A DNA stretch of 30,564 nucleotides from positions 44,179 to 74,742 of the forward strand of contig NW_003129878.1 of NCBI RefSeq assembly GCF_000003605.2, written 5' to 3'. The notes beneath the pieces are model-generated. The model saw only the letters and a program-made list of their open reading frames with translations. It was not told the DNA's origin and made no database searches. The stretch is from Saccoglossus kowalevskii. Taxonomy: Eukaryota; Hemichordata; Enteropneusta; Harrimaniidae. The position numbers and the translations under genes are program-made. Of the stretch, positions 1 through 11,582 are shown one piece after another (positions within the stretch are counted from its first letter, which is position 1; every line of letters begins with the position of its first letter).

Positions 1-72
1 CGCAACGGTTATATATTTGTCTGTGACGTATGGGTAGATAACAATCATGAGACAAGGTCAAGTTCAGCTTAC

Positions 73-1617
73 CAGGACTGACGGATTCCGATACGTCTGT
101 ACACGTATCTGCTAAGCCGCATTCACAGTAGCCTGGCGTGTTGTCCGAATTACCCCAGTAGTAATGTCTTGCTGAACTATAGTCCTCCCACCATGCATTT
201 GGAACGCTACCTGAGAAACAAATTTGTAATTGAGTTATGACACGACATTTAATGATGATGACATTTTATGTCAAATAAAACATCAAAACTTGCGTTCCAA
301 TTTTGTGTAAACAAGCAATGTAGTTTACACGCGTTGTATATGTGGCATGGGACTCTTATTGAACACGACGCGGTGCGACGACTCGTAAGGTACTTTGTGA
401 GATACTGTAATTGCGAATATCTTTCTTGAAAATCTCACGATGTGAAGTTCTCCAGATTAGTGACTCGCCCCCAACGGCTGCTTATATCACTGATGACGGG
501 AGCTATCGATGAGGGCGCAATAACTAAAGTCGACGTGGTCAGGCAACAAAACTGTGTATCTACTATCATTATAACACAACTATTTGCATACTTTCTAAAT
601 TCAAGGCACTGTGGAAACAATCATATTGAATCCATTGTTTACAGTCTCCAGCATCCGCAATAACTGCCAGTATTTGATCAGTAGATACACTTCCGTAGGT
701 AATTGCCAATGAATAAGAACCTGTCATGAAACCAGACAGACACAGATGTTATGATATTAACTGTCAGAATAATAATAATTGAGATTGCCAGTACATGTTA
801 TTTTATTTTAACTACATTCACATTCACATACACAATAATACATTGTCCGAATCGTTGCATGAACGCTGAGGGCGTATCAGCATTACGTATTTTCTTCTTA
901 TGAACAAAACTATTATTAATTAATAGTGAATCTTACCAGATTCATCGTATCCTTGGACCAAGGTACGTACTTCATAATCGTGGTGTATAGTTGTGACAGC
1001 GGCGGAGTCTGACATATCGCATGACACGGTGAACGGCGATAATATACCACTCTCTCCATCCGCATCGATAACATACTGAAATGATATATTTCTCTTTTTA
1101 TTTTGCGACTTCAACATAATATAACGAGTTCATGTCACGATACATGCCATGTGTACGGCTGACTGTGAGTACGATGACTGCCATTACCCTATTCTGTTAA
1201 TACATCCTTTGGTGATCGACATTAATTGTAAATTATGAATATTGAAATATCGTGTGTATATTCTGCAACTTAGCAGTTAAAATCAGTCATATCATTTCTC
1301 GGATTTTTTTTCCCGGGCCAACAGTGACATTTCTTCAGTTCAATTACATTCACTAACTCACCTGATCATTTGCGTTGTACCCGGCTTCCTTATATGCCTG
1401 ACACGATTCTAAATTATCCCCATAAACTGAAAATAAAATTATTACATTTGTAAAACACGTGATGGCGATTTAATGTCACATCGGTTAGTTACGCTCTCGT
1501 CTATCAATATGTGAATACTAGAAAATGTGAAAGATTGTATTTTGCATTATCATTCGTCTCACCTGCGTTAAAATTGACAGCCAGTAAGAAGAATACAGTA
1601 AAACTCCACAATTCCAT
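73..1617 (-). CDS. Secreted/membrane protein with N-terminal CASPR-like fibrinogen domain (5' part; runs off the window)
   Basis: Five exons, all phase-consistent: 1617-1563, 1426-1362, 1075-937, 720-592 and 210-73, with GT..AG introns; the gene continues beyond position 1. Exon 1 is a signal peptide (MELWSFTVFFLLAVNFNAG). The rest matches the fibrinogen-like module of contactin-associated proteins/neurexin IV: a starting cysteine (ESCQAYKEAGY), YVIDADG, PFTVSCDM, TIHHDYE, GSYSLAITYG, QWIQYDCFHSAL, then a WW..YWG block and the cysteine cluster YCECGLADTC. In vertebrate CASPR this module sits between LamG domains; here it directly follows the signal peptide, so the architecture differs or this is only the first module. 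Likely cell-surface or extracellular; the rest of the protein is unseen. Confidence is high for the exons and moderate for the family. Confidence 0.8.
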
Positions 1618-2700
1618 CACCAATGATTTACCAGCAATACTTAGTTATATTCGACACTGATCACGAGGTCGTTTTTGTTGTTAGTTGCAAAAGTAGTTCC
1701 GGAATTAATGCGGGTAAACAAACTTTTGATCACTAACTCAAATGTTACGTATGTTGTCGCCGGCACTCTGGCCCATGAATGCTAATATTATCACGCAAGT
1801 CAATCTAAAATAGGTTCTGTATTGCCGGTACGTTCTGGTACACCAATAATAAGGAGGGTGACCACAGTTCATTTACACAACAATTTAGTTCTTTTGACAC
1901 ACAATAAGCCTGTTTTCCCACCGCATTCCGGTTACTATGACAAATACAACGGCTACAATGCTCGAGTGTTCCGTTGCGTCACAGGTGAAACCTGTCAGAT
2001 ATTCGACATAATTGTGGTCAGGCTACACTCTAAGGGCTAAAATTAAAGCTGATCCAGTATGTTTGTTTATAGACTACCCCATTTGTATTGGGTGACCTAC
2101 ATCTCAGTCGCTCTATAGATGGACTGTGCCTAGATTTATACCGAGTATGGGACGTCCAAACATACGTACACTATGCAAATCAGCGGTCTATTTCAATTGT
2201 GATTTATCAACACAGTAGTAACCTGCGTAGTATGCACTTAGCGATGTGATTGTAAAACAAAAACAAAGCAGCAAATCAAAGCTACAGAATAACAGGAAAA
2301 AGAGTCTCGTCGTGAGAATAATAACGTTGGATACGTTGATGTTTAAATTGTTTGTAATGTCAGAAATAAGTGATAATGAATATAATACTAGTAGCAGATC
2401 TCACAGTAGACACTTAGACTGAGCTAACCGTTCATACGCACTTCGTTATCCCGTAGTTCCATCGCTCGTGTATATACTTGCGGTCTCTTAGTCCAGACTA
2501 AGCGTTCGTACTAATTTTCATAGCACGGGCTAACGTGTTTGAGTTTTCAGAATTTGCTAAGTAGCTGTGCACGAACGAATCGTACTGAGACCTATCAAGA
2601 GCGGGGTGTTCTGTCGTAAATACCAAGTGTATAGAAATGAAATATTTGAATTCGACAGTGACAATATCAGTACTGTACACCCGTGTTTTGTTAAATACAA
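1618..2700. other. Intergenic region between cadherin 3' end and CASPR-like gene 5' end
   Basis: It should contain the promoter and 5' UTR of the minus-strand gene starting at 1617, adjacent to 1618. No clear TATA box at a usual distance and no coding exon with plausible splice sites were found. An open frame on the plus strand at 1822-2040 shows no recognisable protein. Confidence 0.6.
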
Positions 2701-2701
2701 T

Positions 2702-2707
2702 TTTATT
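2702..2707 (-). promoter_or_regulatory. Candidate poly(A) signal of the cadherin gene
   Basis: AATAAA on the minus strand about 480 nt after the stop. ATTAAA variants lie nearer (3161-3166 and 3050-3055). Without transcripts I cannot say which is used. The sequence between stop and signal is AT-rich, as expected of a 3' UTR. Confidence 0.4.
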
Positions 2708-3186
2708 TAAAATTATCAACATACAAAATATAAAACATAGTAATATATCACATACTATTATACACGGTATTTTGTAGGAAAACGACTGACATTTGTATTT
2801 CAATCAGTCACATTGTATTTAAATCAGTTTTAGACGGCACATTGCATTGAATTCAATTCAAATGTGGTTATACAGGTCCTTTCCAAAGCTAATTGCACAT
2901 TGCAAAAAAACACACAACAACAACAAAACTATATATATATTATGATTCATGTATCAATACCAAACACCCACTAAACACGCCAGTATATACTAGTATTAAG
3001 AGATACACAATTCCTTATTATCCGTTATGCTTCGTGTAGGCGGATATCGTTTAATTATAATTCATTCATAACACAACACAAAGAAGTATATACAGAAGTA
3101 CTACAGAAATATACATTTTAAACTGACAATATTTGTATTAATATTGTGTAAATGACCAATTTTAATATTGACAATTACGCGTCGAT

Positions 3187-3350
3187 TCAGAATGACCAGG
3201 CATCGTTGACGGTGCGTGGATACCCATGACTTGTACTGTGTCTTGTGTTGTTTAGATTGCCTTCTCTGCTGTATGTTTTGTTAATATTACTGTTGTCTGC
3301 CCACCTCTTTACGCCTGTCTTGGTGTTGTATACATACATTCTACCAGTAA
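3187..3350 (-). CDS. Cadherin exon 32: WW-like motif and C-terminus
   Basis: Phase 1 in, stop TGA at 3189-3187. Encodes VTGRMYVYNTKTGVKRWAD, which resembles strands 2-3 and the second tryptophan of a WW domain, then a serine/asparagine/histidine-rich stretch ending DAWSF. The last three residues W-S-F fit a class II-like PDZ ligand (hydrophobic-x-hydrophobic). Confidence 0.87.
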
Positions 3351-6300
3351 CTGTAAATACATTAACAAAATATTTTAATTAATGGGTCATGTTTTTACTG
3401 GTTGACGCACAATCACACCGCATACTGACATCAAACGGTCATCTCTAAATATGTCTCGTCCAAGAGAACACACTAGTAAATAAAATCGCCAGAGCAAGTA
3501 CATGTATATTATCAACCCCATTTAGTGAACAAGAGCGCATGTGCATCCTGTGAAATATTCTAGTCATTCTGACCAAGGTAAATAGTTTACATTTATTATT
3601 TCACCTCAAACATTCCCTGACATTTGCATGCTGTAACCCTTGATCCCTGACCCGTCTTATCTAAAATTCCTCGTGTCTATTAATATATGAAACAGTATCA
3701 GTACACACGAAACCAAGTCATAATTAATTCGAAATACGATATAGTTATTGTAATTAATAATATTACAAATGTTACAATAATATCACAGACATTATTATAT
3801 TATATTGTCGCATTTGCTTGATGTGAAGAAATACTAACTGCTTATATATTTATCTGTGGAGCTACTAGTTACCTGGATCAACTGCTTTCCCATCAAACAG
3901 TACATCATTTTCAATGGGTTCACCGTGAGCTAGTGTTTCCAATTGTGATGACCGGATATGACGTCTTGGTGTCTTCACGGCGTTCTTTTCAGCTTCACGC
4001 GGTGTATTGATTTTCTTCACGTTAGTCCGGGGCTCAAATGCTGCCTTACGAGCGGTGTTTGTTGGTCTGGGCTATACGAATAAACAATACCATTGGGATA
4101 TCAGGGACATTATCATTGTTCTGAATCTCTGAAAGCAGCGAGTTGTACTCGCAATTTAGGTCGTTAATGTTATGCATATAAACATACATCGTTCATTGTT
4201 GAAAATCAGTATTGATTGATTGATTGATTGAAATTACGTACCAGCAGTAGGGGGTTGTTTGCGTTGGCTTTCGTATTCTTTATATATGAAACATCTGAAA
4301 AAGAAGAACCCCGTCGTGAAAACATAATCTAAGGTATCAGCTAGTGTCCGGCATTTGATGTCAAATTATGTTGGTAAACATTGCAGTCGTTCCGTGTATA
4401 TTCATTCTTCTGTGACCATTTAAATTCATACAAATATTTTCATGAGCAAAACCATTGTATATTTTTTATATTCCCTTTTTCTATCTTTTCGTTATTACTA
4501 TTATCTGGTAATTATCTCTTCGTATACGTTAAATATTTGTACCACTCAGCTTGATTTACACTATCGGCAATTAGCAGCTCGCACGCAGGCCTTATTCACG
4601 AGGGGACGCATAATGTTACCTGTTTTCTTGGGTGGTTGGTTCTTTGATTTTTCCAATTGTCGTGTCGTAACCCATGCCTGTGGTTCATTATATCGTGGAT
4701 GATTGGCTGGTAGTCTGTGCTCTTTCCTATGAAATTTATAAATAAACACATATAAAGATAAGCAATTACGAATGGCTTAACAAAGTATTCTATATTATGA
4801 TCGAATCATCAAGGGGATGCCAGGGTTGAATGATATACCCAAACAATATAGATGAATATTTGTGTTTTTTTTTTCAAATTGGATTTCATAACTTTCGCGC
4901 ATGTCACTCTTGCTGATCGACGTTTTAGGTTGCATCACTATAGTGATAAACCTAGCTTTTAGTACAATTGTCGTAGAAATGAGGTCGGTGATCCAGTCAC
5001 ATTCTCCCCATTTTCTAATTTACTTGAGGCAGAGACACGAGCGTGTTCTCCTCATAATGAAGTGTACTGAACTTGTTCGGGCGAAAATAGAATATTGTTA
5101 TCGGGTGACGTGATAAGACATACGACCTGTACATGTTCCATATACTACGTTAGTTACTTACTTTTGGCCTTGTCGTTTAATGCAGACAATAATGATGAGA
5201 CACATTAGAATAATTATAATCAATGCAGCCAGACATATAGTCAGTATACCCCACCATTCTGTGTACCATGGTGTTGGATCTTCGGGATATGGAATAGTAG
5301 GATTTATCTGTAATAACACACAGTATATTGCATGTAGAGTGCAATTGGCAGACGTTCAGTGATATAGATAATATAAATATATGTGAAGTGTCAATATTTA
5401 AAGCACACTGCATCACGATTGACGACTTCCTAGACTGCATATAGTATTATGTCACACGTGTTGCAATTTTTTATTTAAGGATAAATAAAACGAAATTACT
5501 TTTACTATGAAAACCTTAGCATCCCCGTTGGCAGGCCAGTCACACTGGTTCTCACTATAAGAGGTTACGACCCCCGCCAAATGCTAAGGAAAACTGAAAC
5601 GTATATATACATATTTACGTGAAATATTGTCCACCTATGCGGATCAGTTTGTGCAGGAGTTTTACGACGGTATGCCTTTACTGACGTCAACCAAACCTGT
5701 TACGTTATACCAGCACTATTTATAGCTGTATTGTGATTATTATCTGTGGAACTTACTTGCTCAATCTCGAAAATATCAAACGCGGTTGTCAATAGCACGT
5801 TGCTTGGATCGCCACCTTGTGCCTCTGCAGATAAAACGCGTAATATTTCCTCCCTGGTAAGAAAGTCTGCTTCTGAGTCAATACCATCAATGGTTTCAGT
5901 TTCTTGGGTGCGCATACCGTAGATTGAAATAATGGTATAGTCTTCAGTGCTAAAAATAAAATTTATAACATATTACACGTCAAATGCACTTCAAAAAAGT
6001 TACATAAAATGCTCTTTTGTGGTTTATATTAATGGTGCCATGCGAATATTATGGAATTTAAAAATTAGTATTACAAGAAAAAAACATGATTCTCGCATCA
6101 CGTTAATAACTATTACTTACACCAGAAGACGTCGTCTGAGTGACGTAGTTGCCGTTCTTGTCAGACATCTCGTATCCCAGACACCGATGAATCCAGGGGA
6201 AAACAGGGAACTTGTTTGTGATATGAATTCAGCTTTCAATGATTCGAACGTACTGCACGATGTTCCAAACTGAATGTCAACACTATATCCCTCTTTGTCA

Positions 6301-9300
6301 AAAGTATCAACGCGAATAGTCGCAAGGTCAGAGGTCAAAGACGGTTCGCCTGCAAACAATAATTTCACAGTGTTAAATCACGACTTTATTGTTGAAAATG
6401 ATTTCCTGTCAATCATGTATTGTTTGTTTGTTATTTATTTATTGGGCTTGGTCTTGGATTTTTGTAATTTGCTTTACGAATTTCGATTATGAATCCATGG
6501 TGTATGATATTATTTTCTATTTCCGACTAATTAATTACCAATAATTAACGATTAATGGCTTTCCCAAAATCTTATCTTCTCTATGCCCATAATCAAGAAT
6601 TACTAGAACCAGAAGCCCTATTCCCAACATTCTAACTAATCTACCATTCTTACCCGAATCTCTAGCTATGACGTGCGTTTTGTATGTGTCCAACAATAGC
6701 GACGCAGTTGTGAGGTAAGTCAACTCGCCGGTGAAAATATCCATCTGGAACACGTCAGTGTATTCAACTAGTGAGAATTGGAATTCAGCATTAGTGTCCA
6801 GATCAGCGTCTGTGGCTACTACCACTAATAGTACATCCGTTTTACCGTAGTCGTTCGGTATCCTAGCAACGTAGTAGGAAGGGTCGAATATTGGTTTGTT
6901 GTCATTGAGATCTAGATTGGTAACTACAACAAGGGTAGTAGATGTAAGAACGGGCACGCCGTTGTCTGATGCGATGACGTGAAATTCGATGATCTCGTTC
7001 GCCTCTCGATCTGTCGGTTCGTTGATTGTTATCTCGCCAGTGGAGGCGTCGATTTGAAAGTGGTCTAATCCCAACGTATCATCGGTGTCGATGGCATAGT
7101 TTAGGAGGGAATTCTCGTTGATATCTATATCCGTAGCGACGACAGTCAGTACCGAGGTTCCCGTTTCCAGATTCTCGTCGATGTCTATCGCGTATTCACT
7201 CTGAGTATACACTGGGTTGTTATCGTTGACATCTTCCAGTATGACACGCGTTACTACCGTGTTTTGCATCATAATCTTTTGACCTAGGTCAATAACTTTG
7301 ATAACCAGTATGTACTGTGATATTAATTCCCGGTCAAAACCGTCACCCGCGTATAGGTACCCGGTAACATCGTGGAGCGTGAAATGACCGTAATCACCGC
7401 TTACAATTGTATAGCGAAGTTGAGAGTTTGTTCCATTATCGACATCAAAAGCCGAAATATTCCCGATGTATCCACCAACCAATATATCCTCGTACACAGT
7501 AAATGTATAATTGTACGAATCAAATTGAGCAAAATTGTCATTAACATCAATTAGGTTAATATACAATGTGACGTTGGTAGATTGCGGCTCGTAACCGGCA
7601 TCATACGCCTCTATGGTAATATTGTAGGTTGCTATACTCTCTCTGTCCAGTAACTTGTCTGTGATTACATAACCTAATGCCTGGTCAATTCGAAAAGAAC
7701 CAGCCTGATTTCCAGAGACGATACGATAGCTTATTAACCGGTTTATGTCTTTGTCTGCGTCGGTGGATTGAACATGCAGAATTGTGGTACCGATTGCAAC
7801 ACTTTCCTCAATGTCAATGTGATAAGGGTCGGAAGAGAAAACGGGTGCGTTGTCATTCTCATCGATAAAATTGACTGTGAACGAGGCTGTGTCGGTTCTG
7901 GTTACCGTTCCGTTGTCTGAGACTTCCAGAGTTAAGATGTACGTTTCTTGATCTTCCCGGTCAGGTGACACCACGAGAGACACCTCACCGTCGTCGTTGA
8001 TGGCAAACTTACTAGGTATGTCGTCGCCATTGATTATAGCGAATGACAACAGTGCATTGTTGTCAATATCAGCATCACTCGCTCGTACCTGGTAGATAAC
8101 GGTGTCATTGGGCAAATTTTCACGTACGTTGACCACGTAAACATTGGGAGTGAACATGGGATCGTTGTCGTTGAGGTCATTCACCCACACGATGAGTCCC
8201 TTCAAAGTCGATAAAGCAGGCGTGCCACCGTCAGTTGCGGTGATCATAAGATAATATCGCTCTTTGCGTTCTCTGTCTAAAGTACTGATTGCAGTGCGTA
8301 TTTTGCCAGATGGTGGATCGATACTGTAAGACAGATATTGGATATCATTTAGTGAGTAAATACAAATCAAACAAATCATTGAATAAACAAAATGCTATTC
8401 GCTACTCATCAAAATAAAAATTGGGGCATGTCATTAAATGAAGCGTACTCACCTGAATGCCGCCCAGCCGTCTCCCCCGACAATAGCATAACTAATTTCA
8501 GAATTTTCATCGATATCAGCATCCGTGGCCTGGACAGTGAAGAAGTGATAGCCAGATGGAACATTTTCGTCCACATATATCTCATTTAAGTCACTTGGGA
8601 ACAACGGGTAGTTGTCGTTGACGTCTTCAATAACGACAGTCAAAAGCATGAAATCAACAAACGTGTCATTTTCATTGATGCCATCATCCATGACAGTTAT
8701 ATTCAGGTAGTGAGTGTCGTTCCTTTCCCTGTCAAGGAAAGCCCCGACTCGTACCATACCAGTGTATCTGTTACAAAGGAACTGTGATCCGCCGTATTCG
8801 TTTCCGTCTATTACGTAATATGACAACACTCCGTGTCTTCCCTTGTCCAAATCAGTGGCATTAGCGTCGAAAACCTTCGTTCCCAGAATGACATCTTCCG
8901 ATATGAATACAGTGAACGTTTCATGGTCAAACTTTGGCGTGTATTCGTTCTCTGATAGAACATTCACAGTGACCGTGGCGTCAGCGGTCAGTTCAGAAGA
9001 TGCGTCACCCAAGTTATGAGCACGTATTGTCAGTTTATATAAATCCAAAACCTCGTGGTCGAGTTTCTTATCTATCTTTAAGATGTTATTGTCCAGACGG
9101 AAGACGTTATCAATATTCCCACTTTCAATAGTAAACGTGTGCACAGAATTAGCCGTCAGATCGGCATCTGTCGTCGTCAGTGTCACAATAGCCGTTTCAG
9201 GAAGAGCGCCCTCTAGAACATCTATACTGTACGTCTGTGGTGTAAACACTGGTGGATTATCATTGTTGTCATCAACTAAGATATTATAGTCTACCGTATT

Positions 9301-11507
9301 TGTAAATATGACAGAAGCTCCTTCGATGTTGTCCGAGACTTGGATTACTAAGTTGTACGTATCTGTAGTTTCCCTGTCGAGCGATGCTGCGATTCGGATT
9401 TCTCCCGTTACTTCGTCAATTGCCCATTTATTTTCTTCGTTACCACTAGCAATGCTGAACCGCAGAAAAGCGTGGTAATCGCCAATGTCACCATCAGCAG
9501 CGAATACCTATAAGCATAACAGGAACAAAATATAAATTATATGAATGTACAAATTGATTAGTGGCCATCACGTGTACTAGTCAATGCAGACAAATTAGAA
9601 ATTGGTGGTTTTTCTTTAATATATTTCAAATTTATATACCTGCCCAACAACAGTGTCAATAGTGGTCCTCTCTTCAACGTTGATTGTAGAATACGACGCT
9701 GGGTTGAAATATGGCGTATATTCATTGACTGGTAGAACGTTAATCGTAACCATGGCGTCACCGGAAAGAGCCAATGAATTACCGACACCATCTACCCCGC
9801 TATCGTAGGCTGTCACGGTTAAGGTGTACTGAGCAGTATTTTCTATATCTAATATCTGTTGGAGTAATATTCTCACACCAGAACCCGTAGACTCTAATGT
9901 GAATTTACCCTCGTCGTTACCCGCAGTGATCTGGTAGGAAAGGTCAGAGTTCACGCCCAAGTCGTTATCAGAGCAAGCTAATGTAACAAGTGTTGTCCCG
10001 ATCTGAGTGTCCTCCAGCCATTCGGCATTGTATACAGTTGGAGTAAATATGGGATAGTTATCGTTGGCGTCCTCAACATACACCGTTATTGTAACGTCTG
10101 CATACTTTGGCCCCACTGGCGTAGTCGCTTGGTCAGTGGCTCGGGCAGTCAGAGTGTACTCGTCGTACACCTCTCTATCTAAAGCGGCTTTCACTTCAAC
10201 ATCTCCACTGAGAGCATCGATGTGGAACTTCTGTAATCCATTATCCGAACCAGACACCAGGGAATATACAATTTCACCGTCTTCGTAAGCATCGTCATCG
10301 GTAGCGACCACCTGTAGGAACGAATACCCATGGTCGCTGTCTTCGCGAACATATCTTACGTATAGGGCACTCTGCCAGACCGGTGTGAATTCGTTCACTT
10401 GAATTACCCGGATGTTAATCGTTGCCGTGGACGTTAGGGAAGGAGTTCCGAGGTCATTTACGTACACCACTAAACTATAATACTCAGTAGTTTCAATATC
10501 TAACCCTCCTGGCATAGTTATCTCACCGCTGGAGGCATCGATACTAAAGTCAGCATTGGTGTTGCTTGAAACATCGAGTTCAAAATTAAACATGGCATTG
10601 ACTCCAATATCGCTATCTGTCGTGTAGCTATAAACGTTAGTGATAAGCGTAGAACCATCTCCGACATTCTCGTATACCTCCTCTGCGAAAATATTTGGGT
10701 TGATATAAGGTTCGTTGTCGTTATAGTCATCAATGGTGACAATCACAATGTCGGTTGCTGTCAGGGACGATACGCCGGCGCTGTCAATGCAGTAAATCTC
10801 GAGGCTGTAGCTTGGGTACAACTCACGATTTAAGGATTCTGCCGTNNNNNNNNNNNNNNNNNNNNNNNNNNNNNNNNNNNNNNNNNNNNNNNNNNNNNNN
10901 NNNNNNNNNNNNNNNNNNNNNNNNNNNNNNNNNNNNNNNNNNNNNNNNNNNNNNNNNNNNNNNNNNNNNNNNNNNNNNNNNNNNNNNNNNNNNNNNNNNN
11001 NNNNNNNNNNNNNNNNNNNNNNNNNNNNNNNNNNNNNNNNNNNNNNNNNNNNNNNNNNNNNNNNNNNNNNNNNNNNNNNNNNNNNNNNNNNNNNNNNNNN
11101 NNNNNNNNNNNNNNNNNNNNNNNNNNNNNNNNNNNNNNNNNNNNNNNNNNNNNNNNNNNNNNNNNNNNNNNNNNNNNNNNNNNNNNNNNNNNNNNNNNNN
11201 NNNNNNNNNNNNNNNNNNNNNNNNNNNNNNNNNNNNNNNNNNNNNNNNNNNNNNNNNNNNNNNNNNNNNNNNNNNNNNNNNNNNNNNNNNNNNNNNNNNN
11301 NNNNNNNNNNNNNNNNNNNNNNNNNNNNNNNNNNNNNNNNNNNNNNNNNNNNNNNNNNNNNNNNNNNNNNNNNNNNNNNNNNNNNNNNNNNNNNNNNNNN
11401 NNNNNNNNNNNNNNNNNNNNNNNNNNNNNNNNNNNNNNNNNNNNNNNNNNNNNNNNNNNNNNNNNNNNNNNNNNNNNNNNNNNNNNNNNNNNNNNNNNNN
11501 NNNNNNN

Positions 11508-11582
<75 letters not shown>

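Noticed and set aside
435-620. Minus-strand open frame of 61 codons near the CASPR-like gene
   Set aside because: It falls in the intron between exons 592 and 210; joining those two exons in phase gives the expected fibrinogen-like sequence without it.
1822-2040. Plus-strand open frame of 72 codons in the intergenic region
   Set aside because: No recognisable domain, signal peptide or splice context; consistent with chance.
6121-6200. A second minus-strand frame in exon 25 gives a protein-like peptide (YEMSDKNGNYVTQ)
   Set aside because: Its phase at the donor leads to a stop in exon 26, whereas the chosen frame joins exon 26 correctly and has no stop.
10755-11510. Long open frames through the N run on both strands
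   Set aside because: They are open only because N codons cannot be stops.
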